A stretch of 64,000 nt of DNA from Cordylochernes scorpioides (GCA_030710605.1 CP092880.1:9910072-9974071); one strand, 5' to 3'. Shown: positions 11,216-23,496, numbered from the stretch's first letter. Program-made: numbers and translations. The notes: a model not told the origin generated them from the letters alone.

Positions 11216-12195
11216 TTTTAAAATAGTACAAAAGTGAAATTTATGATATTTATTCTGACATAAACTTTCAGTTACACAAAAAGAAGATGCCTTTTTCTAA
11301 CAAATGAAGCATAAGTTTTGGTCACCAAGGACATCCAAAATGAGTGTCAAGGCTTGCCCAAAGCACAAGACATGCTGTAGAGAAATTATGAGACAAATGG
11401 TCACTAAGGACATCTGAGAAGTGTGTCAAGGCTTATCTTTGCTTAGGTTAGTCTTCTCTGTGGAAAGTTCCTGCCATGGTGCAGAGACATTGTAAAGTTG
11501 TTTTAGTAAATGAGGACATAGGAGGACACACACAGGCACAAAGATTTTTTTTTTTAAATCTGTCTCAACCCAAGAAACAAATTCTATTACAAGTTATTCA
11601 AAGTGTATAGATCCAACTTTAGATGAGTTTTAAGATTTTAAAGATCTTGATAACAAAACATGTCCTTAATATATTCCAAGTTGGTTGCTACTATGCCATT
11701 TTAAACATAAGAGACATACAGACACCACACTATATGACACTGGGTAAATTATGTGCTTGGGGCACCACAGTCTAATAGCAACTTAACTGATGCAAGGCCA
11801 ATTTCCCCGTCAAATGGACAAACAAGCCTTACCTCACATACTGAGCACTAACCCATATTTAGATGTAGCAATACTTTTCTAACACTAAAAAAATCATCGT
11901 GCTATTCACCCAACTCACACAAAAGAATAACTCAGCCATATTCATGTCATCTACTAATTTTGGTAGTTCTCTTTCTGTCACATTTTGCATGATCTCTTTG
12001 GGGATGGTTCTTTCTCTACAGTTAACTAAAATTGATTATCTTGTTTTCTAAAAACCTTAAAAATCAGAAATCACTATAAGTGCGGGTACAGGAGAGTCCC
12101 CCTATGTCCATATTACTGTGGTTGTACAGCCATAGTAGGTATGAGGTTTACAAGTTCTTACACTACCACATGCCTACACAGCAGTCCATTACTTA
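11216..12195. other. No gene recognised
   Basis: An internal near-duplication is visible: tggtcaccaaggacatccaaaatgagtgtcaaggctt (positions 11318-11355) and tggtcactaaggacatctga (11399 on). No coding signal. Confidence 0.45.
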
Positions 12196-12207
12196 TTATA
12201 ACAAATG

Positions 12208-12593
12208 TCTCAACTCCACCTTTGCCGGTCCCAAGCCCGGATGAAAAGGGAGGAGGGGGAGCAGTAACAAGCTCACTAAAAAACCTGGGCTCAGCTGGCC
12301 CGGCTGATAGTACCCTGTAAGAGCTCCTAATCCAGGGATACAGGATGAGCAGCATTTGTACTCCATGTTAGGAGCAACTGCACATGGCGTCTGTTCCTCA
12401 TGTCAGAGGCGGCCATTTCTTTTGGAGCTAAGTCGGCCTGCCACTGAGTAGTGCTCCCAGTTTTAATGACAAAGGCAGACGTATTCTATTTCACCCAGTC
12501 ATGATGGTTGTCTACTCATCCCCGGCAAATACCATCAAAGTCTCAAGCTTTACAAGCCCTAATATGATTGAGTGGAGATAAGAAAGAAGAAGA
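12208..12593 (+). mobile_element. Half-LINE retroposon HL-E, copy 2
   Basis: Full head-to-tail copy, longer than copy 1 because it keeps the segment tactcatccccggcaaatac...ctttacaagccctaatatg before the gagataagaaagaagaag tail. That segment is also present in the LINE copies at 18880 and 25849, so it gives the head-tail junction. Possible imperfect TSD acaaatgtctca / acaaaagtccca. Confidence 0.8.
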
Positions 12594-13054
12594 CAAAAGT
12601 CCCAGAGTCTAAGGTGAAAAAAAGCCAACAAAGGCAGAAAATATCAATCAGAGTAACCAATCACTTATACAGTCATGGTAGAGTATGCCTTCTTGTCATC
12701 TTATTATTTTTTCTATGTTCTTTCCTGCTACACTGTAGAACTGGTAGCTCTCATTAGATATTGAATCTTGTATCGCTCTCCCCTTACTTAATAAAGAAAA
12801 CGTTTGAAGATAACATGGTGTTGAATGGTGGCATGAATTGAAAGAAAGAGGATCATCAGAGTTTCTCCAGTCACACCAGATGGCAGTATGCTTACTCTCA
12901 CAAAAACAACGGGTTTTCACTAAGAGAGTCTAAATAATTAAAGCCATAAACCACATATGGTGGAACCTTGTTATACACTAGCGCTGCTAAGCTATAACAT
13001 CATAATTCCAAAGATATTTAAATAGTGCTTCAAACAACAAAATTTGAGTCTAGA

Positions 13055-13230
13055 GTGATAGCCAAGTTCTACTGTATGCATTTCCTACAGGTTTCAGGTA
13101 TGCATATATACCTATACCAAATTATTAATTCTTTCCATGTAGAGGGCTGTGTTCACCTAGGGAATCTCAAAGTATCTCTCTCTCTCTCTCTCTCTTACAA
13201 GCTGAGAAGAAATCACAAATATTAAAATAT
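13055..13230 (+). repeat. Dispersed repeat (two copies)
   Basis: Shares ccatgtagagggctgtgttc and cacctagggaatctcaaag, a CT-microsatellite (13176-13196) and acaagctgagaagaaatcac with 16765-16925. The family is unknown. Confidence 0.7.
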
Positions 13231-13614
13231 ATTTTTGAATGTGAAGATTGTAAGAGGTCAAATAAGGAGGTTAGACTGTATTTAGAAATGGCTGGAGTTC
13301 ACGAGGCGGTCAGGTTATGTTGCAAGACATGGTGGAGCAAGCCAGCTATTATGTAGCGACACCCGGCCGGCCGGTCATCCACGGAACATGGCGGTGGCCT
13401 CATTAAGCCAAAGGCTGGAATGGAACTGTGTAACCTATCTCCAGGTCACCATTGTCCAGTCTTTCTCAACATTATCCACTCTGGAATGTACATCTCTCTC
13501 ATTTATTGAGGAGCAATACCAGGGTGTTACTTCAGCCTTTCTGATAAGCCAGATGTCTCACTGACCAACCACCTTTGTACAATCAATGAAGACCTGACAC
13601 AACTTCCAATGAGA

Positions 13615-14940
13615 CATAAGACAGACACCTCTAGGAGAGTCAACCTCAAGGAGAGACCAGCTCCAAGAAAGACAACTCTAAGACAGACACCTCTAGGAGA
13701 GTCAACCTCAAGGAGAGACCAGCTCCAAGAAAGACAACTCTAAGAGAGACAACCTCAAGGAGAGACCAGCTCCAAGAAAGACAACTCTAAGAGAGACAAC
13801 TCTAAGAGAGACAACTCTAAGAGAGACAACCTCAAGGAGAGACCAGCTCCAAGAAAGACAACTCTAAGAGAGACAACTCTAAGAGAGACAACTCTAAGAG
13901 AGACAACCTCAAGGAGAGACCAGCTCCAAGAAAGACAACTCTAAGAGAGACAACTCTAAGAGAGACAACCTCAAGGAGAGACCAGCTCCAAGAAAGACAA
14001 CTCTAAGAGAGACAACTCTAAGAGAGACAACCTCAAGGAGAGACCAGCTCCAAGAAAGACAACTCTAAGAGAGACAACTCTAAGAGAGACAACCTCAAGG
14101 AGAGACCAGCTCCAAGAAAGACAACTCTAAGAGAGACAACTCTAAGAGAGACAACTCTAAGAGAGACAACCTCAAGGAGAGACCAGCTCCAAGAAAGACA
14201 ACTCTAAGAGAGACAACTCTAAGAGAGACAACCTCAAGGAGAGACCAGCTCCAAGAAAGACAACTCTAAGAGAGACAACTCTAAGAGAGACAACCTCAAG
14301 GAGAGACCAGCTCCAAGAAAGACAACTCTAAGAGAGACAACTCTAAGAGAGACAACCTCAAGGAGAGACCAGCTCCAAGAAAGACAACTCTAAGAGAGAC
14401 AACTCTAAGAGAGACAACCTCAAGGAGAGACCAGCTCCAAGAAAGACAACTCTAAGAGAGACAACTCTAAGAGAGACAACCTCAAGGAGAGACCAGCTCC
14501 AAGAAAGACAACTCTAAGAGAGACAACTCTAAGAGAGACAACCTCAAGGAGAGACCAGCTCCAAGAAAGACAACTCTAAGAGAGACAACTCTAAGAGAGA
14601 CAACCTCAAGGAGAGACCAGCTCCAAGAAAGACAACTCTAAGAGAGACAACTCTAAGAGAGACAACCTCAAGGAGAGACCAGCTCCAAGAAAGACAACTC
14701 TAAGAGAGACAACTCTAAGAGAGACAACCTCAAGGAGAGACCAGCTCCAAGAAAGACAACTCTAAGAGAGACAACCTCAAGGAGAGACCAGCTCCAAGAA
14801 AGACAACTCTAAGAGAGACAACCTCAAGGAGAGACAACCTCAAGGAGAGACCAGCTCCAAGAAAGACAACTCTAAGAGAGACAACTCTAAGAGAGACAAC
14901 CTCAAGGAGAGACCAGCTCTAGGAAAGACCACTTCAGAGA
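13615..14940 (+). repeat. Minisatellite, 62-bp higher-order unit
   Basis: A tandem array of about 1.3 kb. Sub-units of 15-16 bp (AGAGAGACAACTCTA, AGAGAGACAACCTCA, AGAAAGACAACTCTA, plus AGGAGAGACCAGCTCC) combine into a 62-bp unit. The AGACCAGCTCC landmark recurs every 62 bp (for example 14041, 14103, 14180, 14242), with 77 where one extra 15-mer is inserted. The left edge (13615-13690) is more diverged. The strand is very purine-rich. It is not coding, because the 62-bp period shifts frame and stops interrupt. Confidence 0.95.
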
Positions 14941-15214
14941 GTCCAGGAATATGTTGAAATTGTCTACCATGGTAGCTAGATTCTACTGTATTCTCTAAGA
15001 CTAGCCAAATGCCTGAGCTTCTGTTTGAGTCAATGTTTGCCCAAAAAAAAAAAACTTTATTTTCACAAATATATTATTATTCCTCTTCTAAGTAAAAATG
15101 TGAAGAATTCATCAAAATCCTCATTTTCCAACCCCAAAATATACAAATTAGTTAATTATTGAGCTAATTTTTACAGGCTTTGAATCACCTGTATTTTAAA
15201 TACTTTAAGCTACT

Positions 15215-15425
15215 AATTAATATTGTAGCAAAGTATGTATTATTTTATTAACAGAGTATCATTTTTGATGTTTATACTTTGCTACTCTGTAAACTTCCCT
15301 CATTGCTTATCTTTTTGTTTTATCAATTATTGTTTGTTCTTGCCTTAAATAAAATTGTTGTGTCATCCTGAAGTTTGCATTTCCTAATTTTTCATGTTTG
15401 CAATATGAAATTTATCAATGGTTGA
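15215..15425 (+). repeat. Repeat family R4 copy
   Basis: Starts ttgtagcaaagtatgtatta, has tttgctactctgtaaac in the middle and ends near catcctgaagtttg...tttcctaattttt. Other copies are at 24830-25010, 55312-55860 and 56150-56325. It resembles a LINE 3' UTR or short non-autonomous element, but no coding part was found. Confidence 0.7.
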
Positions 15426-15714
15426 TTCAGTAGCACAAACACCCATTTATCATTTCATTTATACAGTATATACATGTCTTGATAAAATCCTTCTATCTAA
15501 GGTTCAATGGGAAAGAATTTTGTGGGTCATTGATAAAAAGATAACCTTAATAAAGAGGTCATTTTTCAAGGTAAGAAAAGGTGAAACCAGCAATTTTAAC
15601 TGTAATAAACATGGATGTATCAAAGGGGATTTTGCTGTCAATTCTAGCAAAGTACACTTAGTTTTAAAATATCCGTAATGGATTCCCCACCATTAAAACT
15701 GGTTCTGTGATAAT

Positions 15715-16110
15715 CTAAAAGGAAGGAGATCCACAATCATACCAAAGAGTACAAACAGATAAAGACAAACTACTGAAGAACCTCCATAAGAGGACACTCA
15801 TGCTATAGGAAACCTCTCTACAAAGGACAGTGATGGTGGTGTTGCTTATCTCCATGGTTAAACCAATTCCTGAAGTCCACTCCTCTCCAATTTTGCAATG
15901 GTAGTTATAGGCCTGGAAAATAGGTCCTTTATTGTCAGTTCTGAGCATGATATGTTCCAGAGAAGCTTCTGCACTATTACATTTCAAGCAGTTATTGAAG
16001 GTTTTTTGTCCATTTTGAAATTTTAAGGTTTTTATATGGCCACTTCTTAGTCTTGCTAAAGCTGTTTGTTGATTTCTATTGAGTTTTTGAAGTTCTTCTA
16101 ATTGTTTCAA
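15715..16110 (-). pseudogene. LINE ORF2 C-terminal fragment
   Basis: 131-codon minus frame. RNRQQTALARLRSGHIKTLK followed by CLKCNSAEASLEHIM is the RNase H-end/zinc-knuckle arrangement (C-x2-C-x8-H) typical of I/Nimb-type LINE C-termini; the same layout is seen at 25849 and 40203. The distal part (15770-15835) runs into a MITE-A fragment (gaacctccataagaggacac), so the C-terminus was replaced by inserted sequence. Confidence 0.7.
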
Positions 16111-16195
16111 TGGTTTGTACCAGTGACGATTTGGATAAGCTGTCAGTTTTGATTTATTTTCTTTTTTTTTTATACGTATACGTATTTGTATATTA

Positions 16196-16615
16196 ATATA
16201 TAGTTACGAGCGCCATCCGTTCTTAATTCTTCATCTCCTAATCATTTGTCATCTCTGTCACCGTTTGCTTTTTTTTTTTTGGAATGGCGCCCTCCTATTG
16301 ATTGGCTACGATCACGCCACCTTTGCCCCCCCCCCCACTCGCTTTTTCGTTTTTGTAACTATTGTGTAGGAGTGGGTCGCTCCTTAAATAAATGCATATA
16401 TTAGTTAATAACTAAATGGAATCCTCTCTTTCTTTTTCCCAGTAAGAGACGCCTACGGAAGCCAACAGTACATAGACAGATAAAGCACATAGGCTATAGT
16501 TATTAACTAATATATGCATTTATTTAAGGCGCTAATTTATAATTGTAACAAATAGTATTTGAATAAAAACATTTAATCGGGTAAAACACGGGCGTTGCCC
16601 AGGTCATTCGGCTAG
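16196..16615 (+). mobile_element. Helitron-like element HEL-F, copy 1
   Basis: Starts tatagttacgagcg and ends with a short hairpin (GGGCGTTGCCC), a spacer of about 10 nt, then CTAG followed by T, which is the layout of Helitron 3' ends. An internal inverted repeat surrounds the centre: ttaaataaatgcatatatta / taatatatgcatttatttaa. It is non-autonomous, with no Rep/helicase. The 5' TC...A context is not clean in this family, so class is inferred mainly from the 3' end. Confidence 0.65.
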
Positions 16616-16621
16616 TAATAT

Positions 16622-16758
16622 ACAAATGACAGTTTTCATTGCCAAAGTTATCATTCTTACTATTTAGCAACTCTCTAGTAAGAAGACACCTCTCCCTAAA
16701 GAAAACTTTATTTCTGCAACTAAATAACCTTTACAGTGAGAGAGATGTTCTACTGTAT
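16622..16758 (-). mobile_element. Degenerate MITE-A
   Basis: Matches the MITE-A interior (gacagttttcattgccaaag, atttagcaactctctagtaa) and one terminus (gatgttctactgta). The other end is truncated at the HEL-F border. Confidence 0.65.
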
Positions 16759-16764
16759 CTAACA

Positions 16765-16925
16765 AAATTGCTACACGCCAAGAAAGATTTCCTACATGTT
16801 TCCGGTATGCCTATATCAAATTATCAATTCTTTCCATGTAGAGGGCTGTGTTCACCTAGGGAATCTCAAAGCATCTCTCTCTCTCCCTCTTACAAGCTGA
16901 GTAGAAATCACAAATATTAAAATCT
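16765..16925 (+). repeat. Dispersed repeat, second copy
   Basis: Second copy of the 13055-13230 repeat, with a shorter CT-run. It reads to caaatattaaaat like the first. Confidence 0.7.
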
Positions 16926-17014
16926 CCATTACCATGCAATAAGGTCACCAAGAACACCTGTCGAGTCTTCCTCAAGACACCTCTCTCCTCTACAACAATC
17001 CCTTTCTCAACTTT

Positions 17015-17037
17015 GAAGGGGGGGGGGGGGGGGGGGT
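17015..17037 (+). repeat. Poly-G tract
   Basis: About 20 consecutive G. Similar G-runs lie at 23811-23829, 42861-42874 and 47010-47025. Confidence 0.9.
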
Positions 17038-17204
17038 AAAGAAACAGTAGTAGATATATATCGGTACAACAATAGATTGCTAAACAATGGATGGCCTCTT
17101 CCCATTCGGTGGGTTCTATCTCTCTTGCCTATGAGTTTACCTGTGCCCTTCCTCCATCTAGCTGATGGAACACAGTGGAATCTCTTTATAACACCCTCCC
17201 TTTA

Positions 17205-17415
17205 TAATTTGGATTATAGATTAGAGAACTACAAGAAAATAACCTAATCCAGATAAATAAATAGTGTGTGATGTTTCAGCATTGTTACCATCATCAGACA
17301 AAAAAAATTGTGATGGTAAAAAGAATAAAAATGTCTGATGATGGTAACAACGCTGTAACCGAAACGTCACACACACTGTTAATTTATTTGGATTAGGTCT
17401 TGTAGACTGTTCTTT
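17205..17415. mobile_element. Foldback element FB-B copy
   Basis: The right arm keeps CTGATGATGGTAACA, a four-base loop and the partner stem with CGAAACGTCACAC; the left arm is shortened. It lies inside older sequence resembling pogo-type ends (ctttataacaccctcccttt). Confidence 0.8.
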
Positions 17416-17467
17416 ATAATTGGTTGTCACACCTCATCATTCTAGGATGATTCCACTTAACTACTGC

Positions 17468-17698
17468 ATAGGATACAAGAAAAAAGGACCTAATCCAAAT
17501 AATTTAATAGTGTGTGACATTTCAGCAACAGCATTGTCACCATCATCAGACAAAAGACTAAATGTTCTTTTACTCTTTTATTCTTTTGTCTGTGTGATGA
17601 TGGTAACAATGCTGTTACCAAAATGTCACACACTAAATTATTTGGATTAGGTCTTATTTTATTGTATCTATAATCTAAATTGTGCTTTATCATACTAC
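17468..17698. mobile_element. Foldback element FB-B copy
   Basis: aagaaaaaaggacctaatcc starts the left arm, and ggattaggtcttattttat ends the right arm, with the tail atctataatctaaattgtgc. CpG sites in both arms are mutated (gacatttcagc, ccaaaatgtc). Confidence 0.85.
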
Positions 17699-18049
17699 AT
17701 AGGATTATTGGGGGAGAACAAGAGCTTGAGAGAAATAGATATTTTTAAGCAAAAGGCCAAGATAGAGGAAAGATTATTTAAAGGGTCCTTATAGGTGTGT
17801 TCCTCTCTAAATAAATAAACGGGGAGAATGTGCCAATGTGGCACATGATGTGGTAACCTCACACAAGCCTTGTCAACCTAGTCTGTGCCACACACATTTT
17901 ATAAATATTTTAGCAGATTTTTTTTTTTTAATCGCATGAAGATAATTCAGTAATAAATACTTGAAGCTGCTAGTGTATATACATGGATTAATACTAAATC
18001 AAGATATTGATTAACCCCAATGTGTTTTTAAAAGATATTCACACATCTT

Positions 18050-18347
18050 CTTCTTTCTTATCTCCACACTGGGTGAAGTAGAATGCCTTTGTCATTAAGA
18101 CTGGGAGCACTACTCAGTGGCAGGCCAACTTAGCTCCAAAAGAAATGGCCGCCTCTAACATGAGGAACAGACGCCATGTGCAGCCGCTCCTAACATGGAG
18201 TACAAACGCTGCTCATCCTGTATCCCTGGATTAAGAGCCCTTACAGGGTACTATCAGCCGGGCCAGCTGAGCCCAGGTTTTTTAGTGAGCTTGTTACTAC
18301 TCCCCCTCCTCCTTTTTCATCTGGGCTTGGTACCAGCAAAGGCGGAG
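18050..18347 (-). mobile_element. Half-LINE retroposon HL-E, copy 3
   Basis: Minus-strand copy: the gagataagaaagaagaag tail is at the 18050 side and the tttgctggtaccaagccc head at the 18345 side. An 11-bp duplication TATTCACACAT flanks it (about 18039 and 18352). Confidence 0.8.
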
Positions 18348-18377
18348 ATTATTCACACATGATTTTAAGTAATTTAC

Positions 18378-18445
18378 TTTTTTTTTTACTTTTGTTCTAA
18401 GTACACATGGTATAGACCATGATAATTAGGGTGGGTAGTTAGCAA
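18378..18445 (-). repeat. SINE-C tail fragment
   Basis: Reverse complement of the SINE tail (ctaagtacacatggtataga, ccatgataat, gggtagttagcaactg). The head is missing. Confidence 0.65.
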
Positions 18446-18879
18446 CTGCCTTTTTTTTTTTGTCGAGAAGGGGATACATGTTGAGCTCTAAAGAAGAGGT
18501 CTGGTAGATTAAATTGGTGAAACCACTGGGAGGGTTCACCACTGATGAGCCAAGCCTTCCCAATATATATTTTTTTTTTTCATCGGAGTAAGGGCAGTAG
18601 AAGTTTGATTTATTTGTGAAAAGAAACATTCATGTTTTGGTGTTTTCATTTGAATTATATAGATGGCGCAGTGTTATTGCTATGTATTAGAAAGCAGTTT
18701 ACTTTTGAACTTACAAGGAGCTAGAATGCTTTTTGCATACAAAGATTGATGTGTTTATGACTAAAAAAGTAGATTCAGGAGAAGAGTAGCCAGCCATTAA
18801 TGAGAGAAACTCTTTAAAAGCAACTTTTCTCTTTAAACCTATTTTTTATTCAGAACTGTTTAGTTACTTGCATTCACTG

Positions 18880-19143
18880 GTAGGGCTAGAGAACAACAGT
18901 CTTTGATTTCCAGACTTAAGTCTGGTCCCATACGGACAATAACTTTCCAGAATGGTTGCAGGGTTTTCCCACTATGTACTAAGTGCAATATTCTCAGCCT
19001 GCAAGCCCAAGACATATTATTGACTATATATTGACTCATCCATTGATGAGCTCTACTCTTCCCCGGCAGACACCATCAAAAATCTCAAGCTTTACAAACT
19101 TGATACCTTAGTGTGATTGAGTGGAGATAAGAAAGAAGAAGAC
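18880..19143 (+). pseudogene. LINE ORF2 3' fragment and tail
   Basis: Parallel to 25849-26115: cagacttaagtctggt, ctttccagaatggttgca, cccactatgtactaagtgca, then the gagataagaaagaagaagac tail. The frame is broken. It is the partner LINE of the HL-E retroposons. Confidence 0.75.
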
Positions 19144-19196
19144 TGGTGGAGCTGTACAAGAATCAAGAACCATTGAAAATTTTAAATGCACAGTTT

Positions 19197-19275
19197 AAAT
19201 TATAGCTTAGAATAACAAGGTAATAAGACCAAATCAATTATTATACCATATTTGGTCTCTTAGTACCTTGTGAAA
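19197..19275. mobile_element. FB-B remnant (centre deleted)
   Basis: Tail aatttaaattatagcttagaat, then acaaggtaataagaccaaat, then tttggtctcttagtaccttg. The hammerhead-like arms are gone. Confidence 0.65.
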
Positions 19276-19708
19276 TTCAATCCCAGGTCATAGGATTGTT
19301 GATAATCCAAAGCATGTACTTCAACAAAAACTTCAATATATTAATATATCAATTTACATTGAAATTATTACATAGGACTATTGTGTATTGTTCCCAATTT
19401 CTGGTTTCCCAACAACAACCAGTTCCAATTGAACAGAGTAAGTTGACCTAAGTAAGAAAGTAAGGGTGGTGGCACCGTGAAACAACTCTCATGTGAAGTT
19501 TGAATGAATAGCATTGCTCCATACCACTTTACTACTCTCTTCTGGTGGAACTGATGGTAGAAGTTTCTCCTCAAATTATGTTGACTTTTCTCCTAAATTG
19601 GTCAAAACTTCACAAATGTAGTAAATCTTCGCTATAAAAACATCAGTTTGGACCAGGCTTTTATGTTGGTATACCCCTGAAATGAGGCATAAAACTTGGT
19701 AGGCCTTT

Positions 19709-20035
19709 AGAACAACAACAACAACAAAAGCCTTTATTGAGGACCTCTCGTCCTATAAAGGATTCGCCCGTTTACAGATTAATTGAAGAGAAGAGAACTA
19801 AGAATACAGAGAGAAACCTATAAGTAGTAGGTATAGTGTAGTATTTTCTACACTGTAACTATATACAACAGCAGCAACAAGCCTTTTACTGGAATCAAAG
19901 TCCCATACAGGATTCGTCATTCTAGTCCTGACAAAGATTATTTACGTATAATTATTTACATCAATTAGATTATGTATATAGCTTCCTTTTCTCTTCAGCC
20001 GTCTTCCAAAACTTGAACAACGCAGGTAGGCCTTT
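19709..20035 (-). repeat. LINE 3'-end fragments
   Basis: Two minus-strand LINE 3' ends. The first is marked by aacaacaacaacaacaaaag and cctttattgagga at 19709; the second by cagcaacaagccttttactg at 19868. They match the 3' end of the LINE at 29501 (same (TTG)n tail and AAATAAAGGC context). Coding sequence was not found. Confidence 0.65.
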
Positions 20036-20059
20036 AGAACAAGTAACTTAACAGTGGAA

Positions 20060-20279
20060 ACAATTGGAGTGTCAAAACTGGCTGGTAAAGGCTCTAATAC
20101 CAATTCTCAGAGAGGGTCACCTTGTTAACCCCATGGAATTAGCAGTTAGTAAGATGGAAAGCTTGGACTGGAGTGGAAAATTGATTCTTATATCCGGTGT
20201 GCTTGATGAAGATCAACTTGTGGACAATCAAGGAAGAAGTTGGGAAAAGATTGAATGGATAATATTAGCTTGTAAATGA
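20060..20279 (+). other. Unrecognised 71-codon open frame
   Basis: 20064-20279 reads MECQNWLVKALIPILREGHL and so on; a hydrophilic frame with amphipathic stretches. I do not recognise it. It follows LINE 3' fragments and could be a decayed retroelement or a real short exon; no clear splice sites bound it. Confidence 0.2.
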
Positions 20280-21095
20280 AGAAATCAAAAAGGAAAATGT
20301 GTAAGTTTGCAGATCACATAAGTCATAGAGTTATAGAGAGATTGATATATTAAACCATATTGGAAGGTTGGTTGTTGTCCTGAAGGTTGGCTATAATAGT
20401 GATTATAACAATGATAGAGAATGGTGGTCTTGTTATAACAAGGTTTGACTGTAAGTTAAATCTAGAGAGATGATGCTACATGTAGGTCTAGAGATAGGTG
20501 AAGCATTCTGAGCCAATATATTAATCCATTTTGTGGTCCTCATTTCTCAATGGCAACATCTAAGAGCTCTGTCTGACATATGCTTTGCAGGAAGTATCCA
20601 ATCCAGTGTTTGGCCACAGATATTAGGAGAGGGAGGCCCTTGCTTGTGTGACTCTGTGCCTGCCTTTCACTCAGGTACTACTCACATGCCAGTGCAAGAG
20701 TCTAAGCTTTAACTATCATAGGCTTGTTCTCTCGTGTGTGCGAAGGAATATATATAACACCTTGAAGAATGAAGGGAGACCAAGGAAAGATTGGTGTTTG
20801 ATTCTCTAATAGAAAAGTCTGGAATTAGGTAAATCTCTCATTCCCATGAGAAACCACCTGGCTTCTCTCAACATCTCAATGCATTTTTGCTGTTTTTGGC
20901 AGCATTTTTTTAGGATGGTAAATGCTGTTACCTACTTGAAAATGGCTGTTGTGTAAACTTTTATTTTAAAAAATCTCAGCATTTGAGATGAGTCTACTCC
21001 TTTGGTAGCAGCACTGGCTAACAACACATGCCCAGTAGCAAGAGGATTAATTAGAGGTGGCACATTGGAGGTGCAGGAGACTGCTACTGGAATGT
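20280..21095. other. No gene recognised
   Basis: A decayed pogo-type end may lie at 20385-20455 (ttggctataatagtgattat, gttataacaaggtttgactg). Nothing else is identifiable. Confidence 0.4.
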
Positions 21096-21096
21096 A

Positions 21097-21232
21097 GTAG
21101 AACCTTTATATATGATTGCTTCTGCTAGCAGACATCTCTCTACAGAATTTCCATCACCAAAATTATCATTTTTATCATTTAGCTGTTCTATGGTAAGAGG
21201 ATACCACTCTCGAAAGGACACTTTATAGGAGA
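21097..21232 (-). mobile_element. Degenerate MITE-A
   Basis: Keeps tagtagaacctttata at the left and atttagctgttctatggtaa inside. The right end is lost. Confidence 0.55.
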
Positions 21233-21544
21233 ACTATGTGGTGGTTGACTTTTTACTTTTGGTCTTGCTTACCTTTCTGTCTTTTGTCAGAGTCAGTGCC
21301 CATATTGTCACACCATATTAGGATGTGTTGTTTATGTGCATAGTGATGGGAGAGGAAACTATTGGAGGGGATTTCACAAGGAAGACGTGGGGGGGAAATT
21401 ATGGGCATCAGTATGGGAAACTATCAGAGTGAGATTGCTCAAAATATCCCTTAGTAATATAAATTATAATAATTATTAGGTAATAAAAACCAGGATGTGT
21501 TTGTGTGCTAGATATTGATTATCAGCTAGATGTATGTTCTAGAT

Positions 21545-21825
21545 AATGTATCTGCGTCAACAACCACAACTAAGAATCCAACCCGACATTTGAGCACATT
21601 TTTCTGCTTTAAAATGGCTCTTGATTCTTGCACAGGTCCAACCCCACCAGTGAGTGCAAGTAACTAAATGTAACTGTTCTAGCACATTGTAAGTGCAAAT
21701 GTCAAACTGATTTTTACCTATGTAGGCAAGTGGTACATGTATAGTAAGTAAAAGGCAGTTACTACCTACCCACCATGATGACTGGTACCATGGAAACACT
21801 TGGGATAGGTAAATAAAATTTTGTG
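21545..21825 (+). mobile_element. SINE-C copy, head mutated
   Basis: Body and tail are present (ccaaccccaccagtgagtgc, cccaccatgatgactggtac). The tRNA-like head is reduced to aagaatccaacccgaca. Confidence 0.75.
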
Positions 21826-22306
21826 GCACGGGGGGTACAATCCTCACAGGTCACAGCTTTGTCAAAGCCAATTCTGCAAAAATATCTAAAGACGATTGAC
21901 CCTACCTACCCACACTGCCACGAGGAAGACCAAACTGTTGACCACCACAGACCTACCACCTTCATAGGTTCCAAACAGCCAAAACCCTCCTAGGTATATT
22001 TACCCCTGTACAGAACCAAGTACAGAACATCTGATAAACTCCACCATTAGACAACCAGGATAGTTGGCTGCGACTTTAGTACGTGGTGGCTCCAGGAATC
22101 CTGGTTGTTACCTCAATAGAGAGAGAGATGTAAAATATTTCACTGAAAAGAGCCCCATCTATCAACAACTGCTAGAATCTCATGTCATATATGCTAAAAT
22201 ACCAGTCTGCTAACCTTGACTAGCTGTCTCTGTTTGTTTGAGGGACTTTGCCCATTGTTGGCAGAGCCTAGGCTTATTTGACCCCCTTTTTTTTTCAAGT
22301 ATATAC

Positions 22307-22468
22307 AGTAGAACCTCCATAAGAGGATACTCGTGTTAGAAGATACCTCTCTATAAAGGACAGTTTTCATTTTCAAAATTACCATTTTTACTATTTAGCA
22401 ACTCTCTGGTAAGAGGACACTTCTCCCTTTGGCTTTGCAATTACGTGTCCTTTATAGGGAGGTTGTAC
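22307..22468 (-). mobile_element. MITE-A copy
   Basis: cagtagaacctccataagag to tagggaggttgtaca; the interior is in the opposite order to the 2658 copy. TA precedes the left end, and the right end is mutated. Confidence 0.8.
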
Positions 22469-23047
22469 AACTAATCTGACTTGGAAAAATGGTAGATAAA
22501 TGATATTTCCAATGAATATTGTGTCTCTACACTACCCTTAACACATCTTAATCAAAATTTTTATTTGATTTCTTTTTTTTTTTTTCTGTTTTACCTATTT
22601 ATATCAGATGCATTTTCAGAAATGTGGCTGGTTGAGTTTTAAATTGTCAGTCTAATGGTATTTGATGAATGTCTCCACAGGTTTCAAGGAACAAAAAGTA
22701 ACTTGGGAAGAAACATGCTGCCATTTGCCACAAGTGCAGGCCAGTAGATTGCTGGCTTATCACCAAATCTCTTATCACCATGATGACCTTATCTAACAAG
22801 CTTGTGTGGCCTGCACGCATGTACTGGGAGTGATTATCATGGGTTATTACCACCTTATTCCCTTTTATCCAAAGGCATGTGAAGTCATGGTGCTCTCAAA
22901 CCTCCCCATCTCTACTACATACATGGCCCACCCAACAACCCAAAATGTCTCAAGGTTCCAATTTATATAAAAAAAGTGGCAGCAAATGTATCACAAAAAA
23001 ACACTTTTGATTTATATACAATTTTTAGATTATATGGTTATGTTGTA

Positions 23048-23168
23048 ATGATAAGTCACAATTTGGATTATAGATTATAAACATAAGGTAATAAGACCAA
23101 ATCAATAATCACAAATCCATAATTATTTATTTGGTCTTATTACCTTGTGGTTTATGCTGTAGTTCATT
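23048..23168. mobile_element. FB-B remnant (centre deleted)
   Basis: Left tail aagtcacaatttggattatag and acataaggtaataagaccaa, then directly the right arm atttggtcttattaccttg. Confidence 0.75.
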
Positions 23169-23496
23169 TCTGGTAAGTAACCCCTGTGGGTGTAAAAATT
23201 AAAACAAATTTATTGACAACCCAGTCAATATTTGCAAAATGAGGAAGAGATTACAAAAATAATTAGATAAAATAAAAAGATAGCGAAAAGCATATTGGAA
23301 CCAGGGATATCAGGTTCTAAAGTCTAAAGCTGTGGCAGCTAGGATATTTTGCCTTATTATAGAATAATTTAAAGAAGAATTAATATTTAGAAATTTAAAT
23401 TATCAGCTGGGGAGTGTTTGTTTGTGTGTGTGGGCGGGTGTGTGCGAGATTATAGTATTAATATAGTTATGTAGGTCATTTCTCTATATATATAAC

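Noticed and set aside
13615..14940. CRISPR-like array (regular repeats)
   Set aside because: Repeats are contiguous with no unique spacers; it is a minisatellite in a eukaryotic genome.
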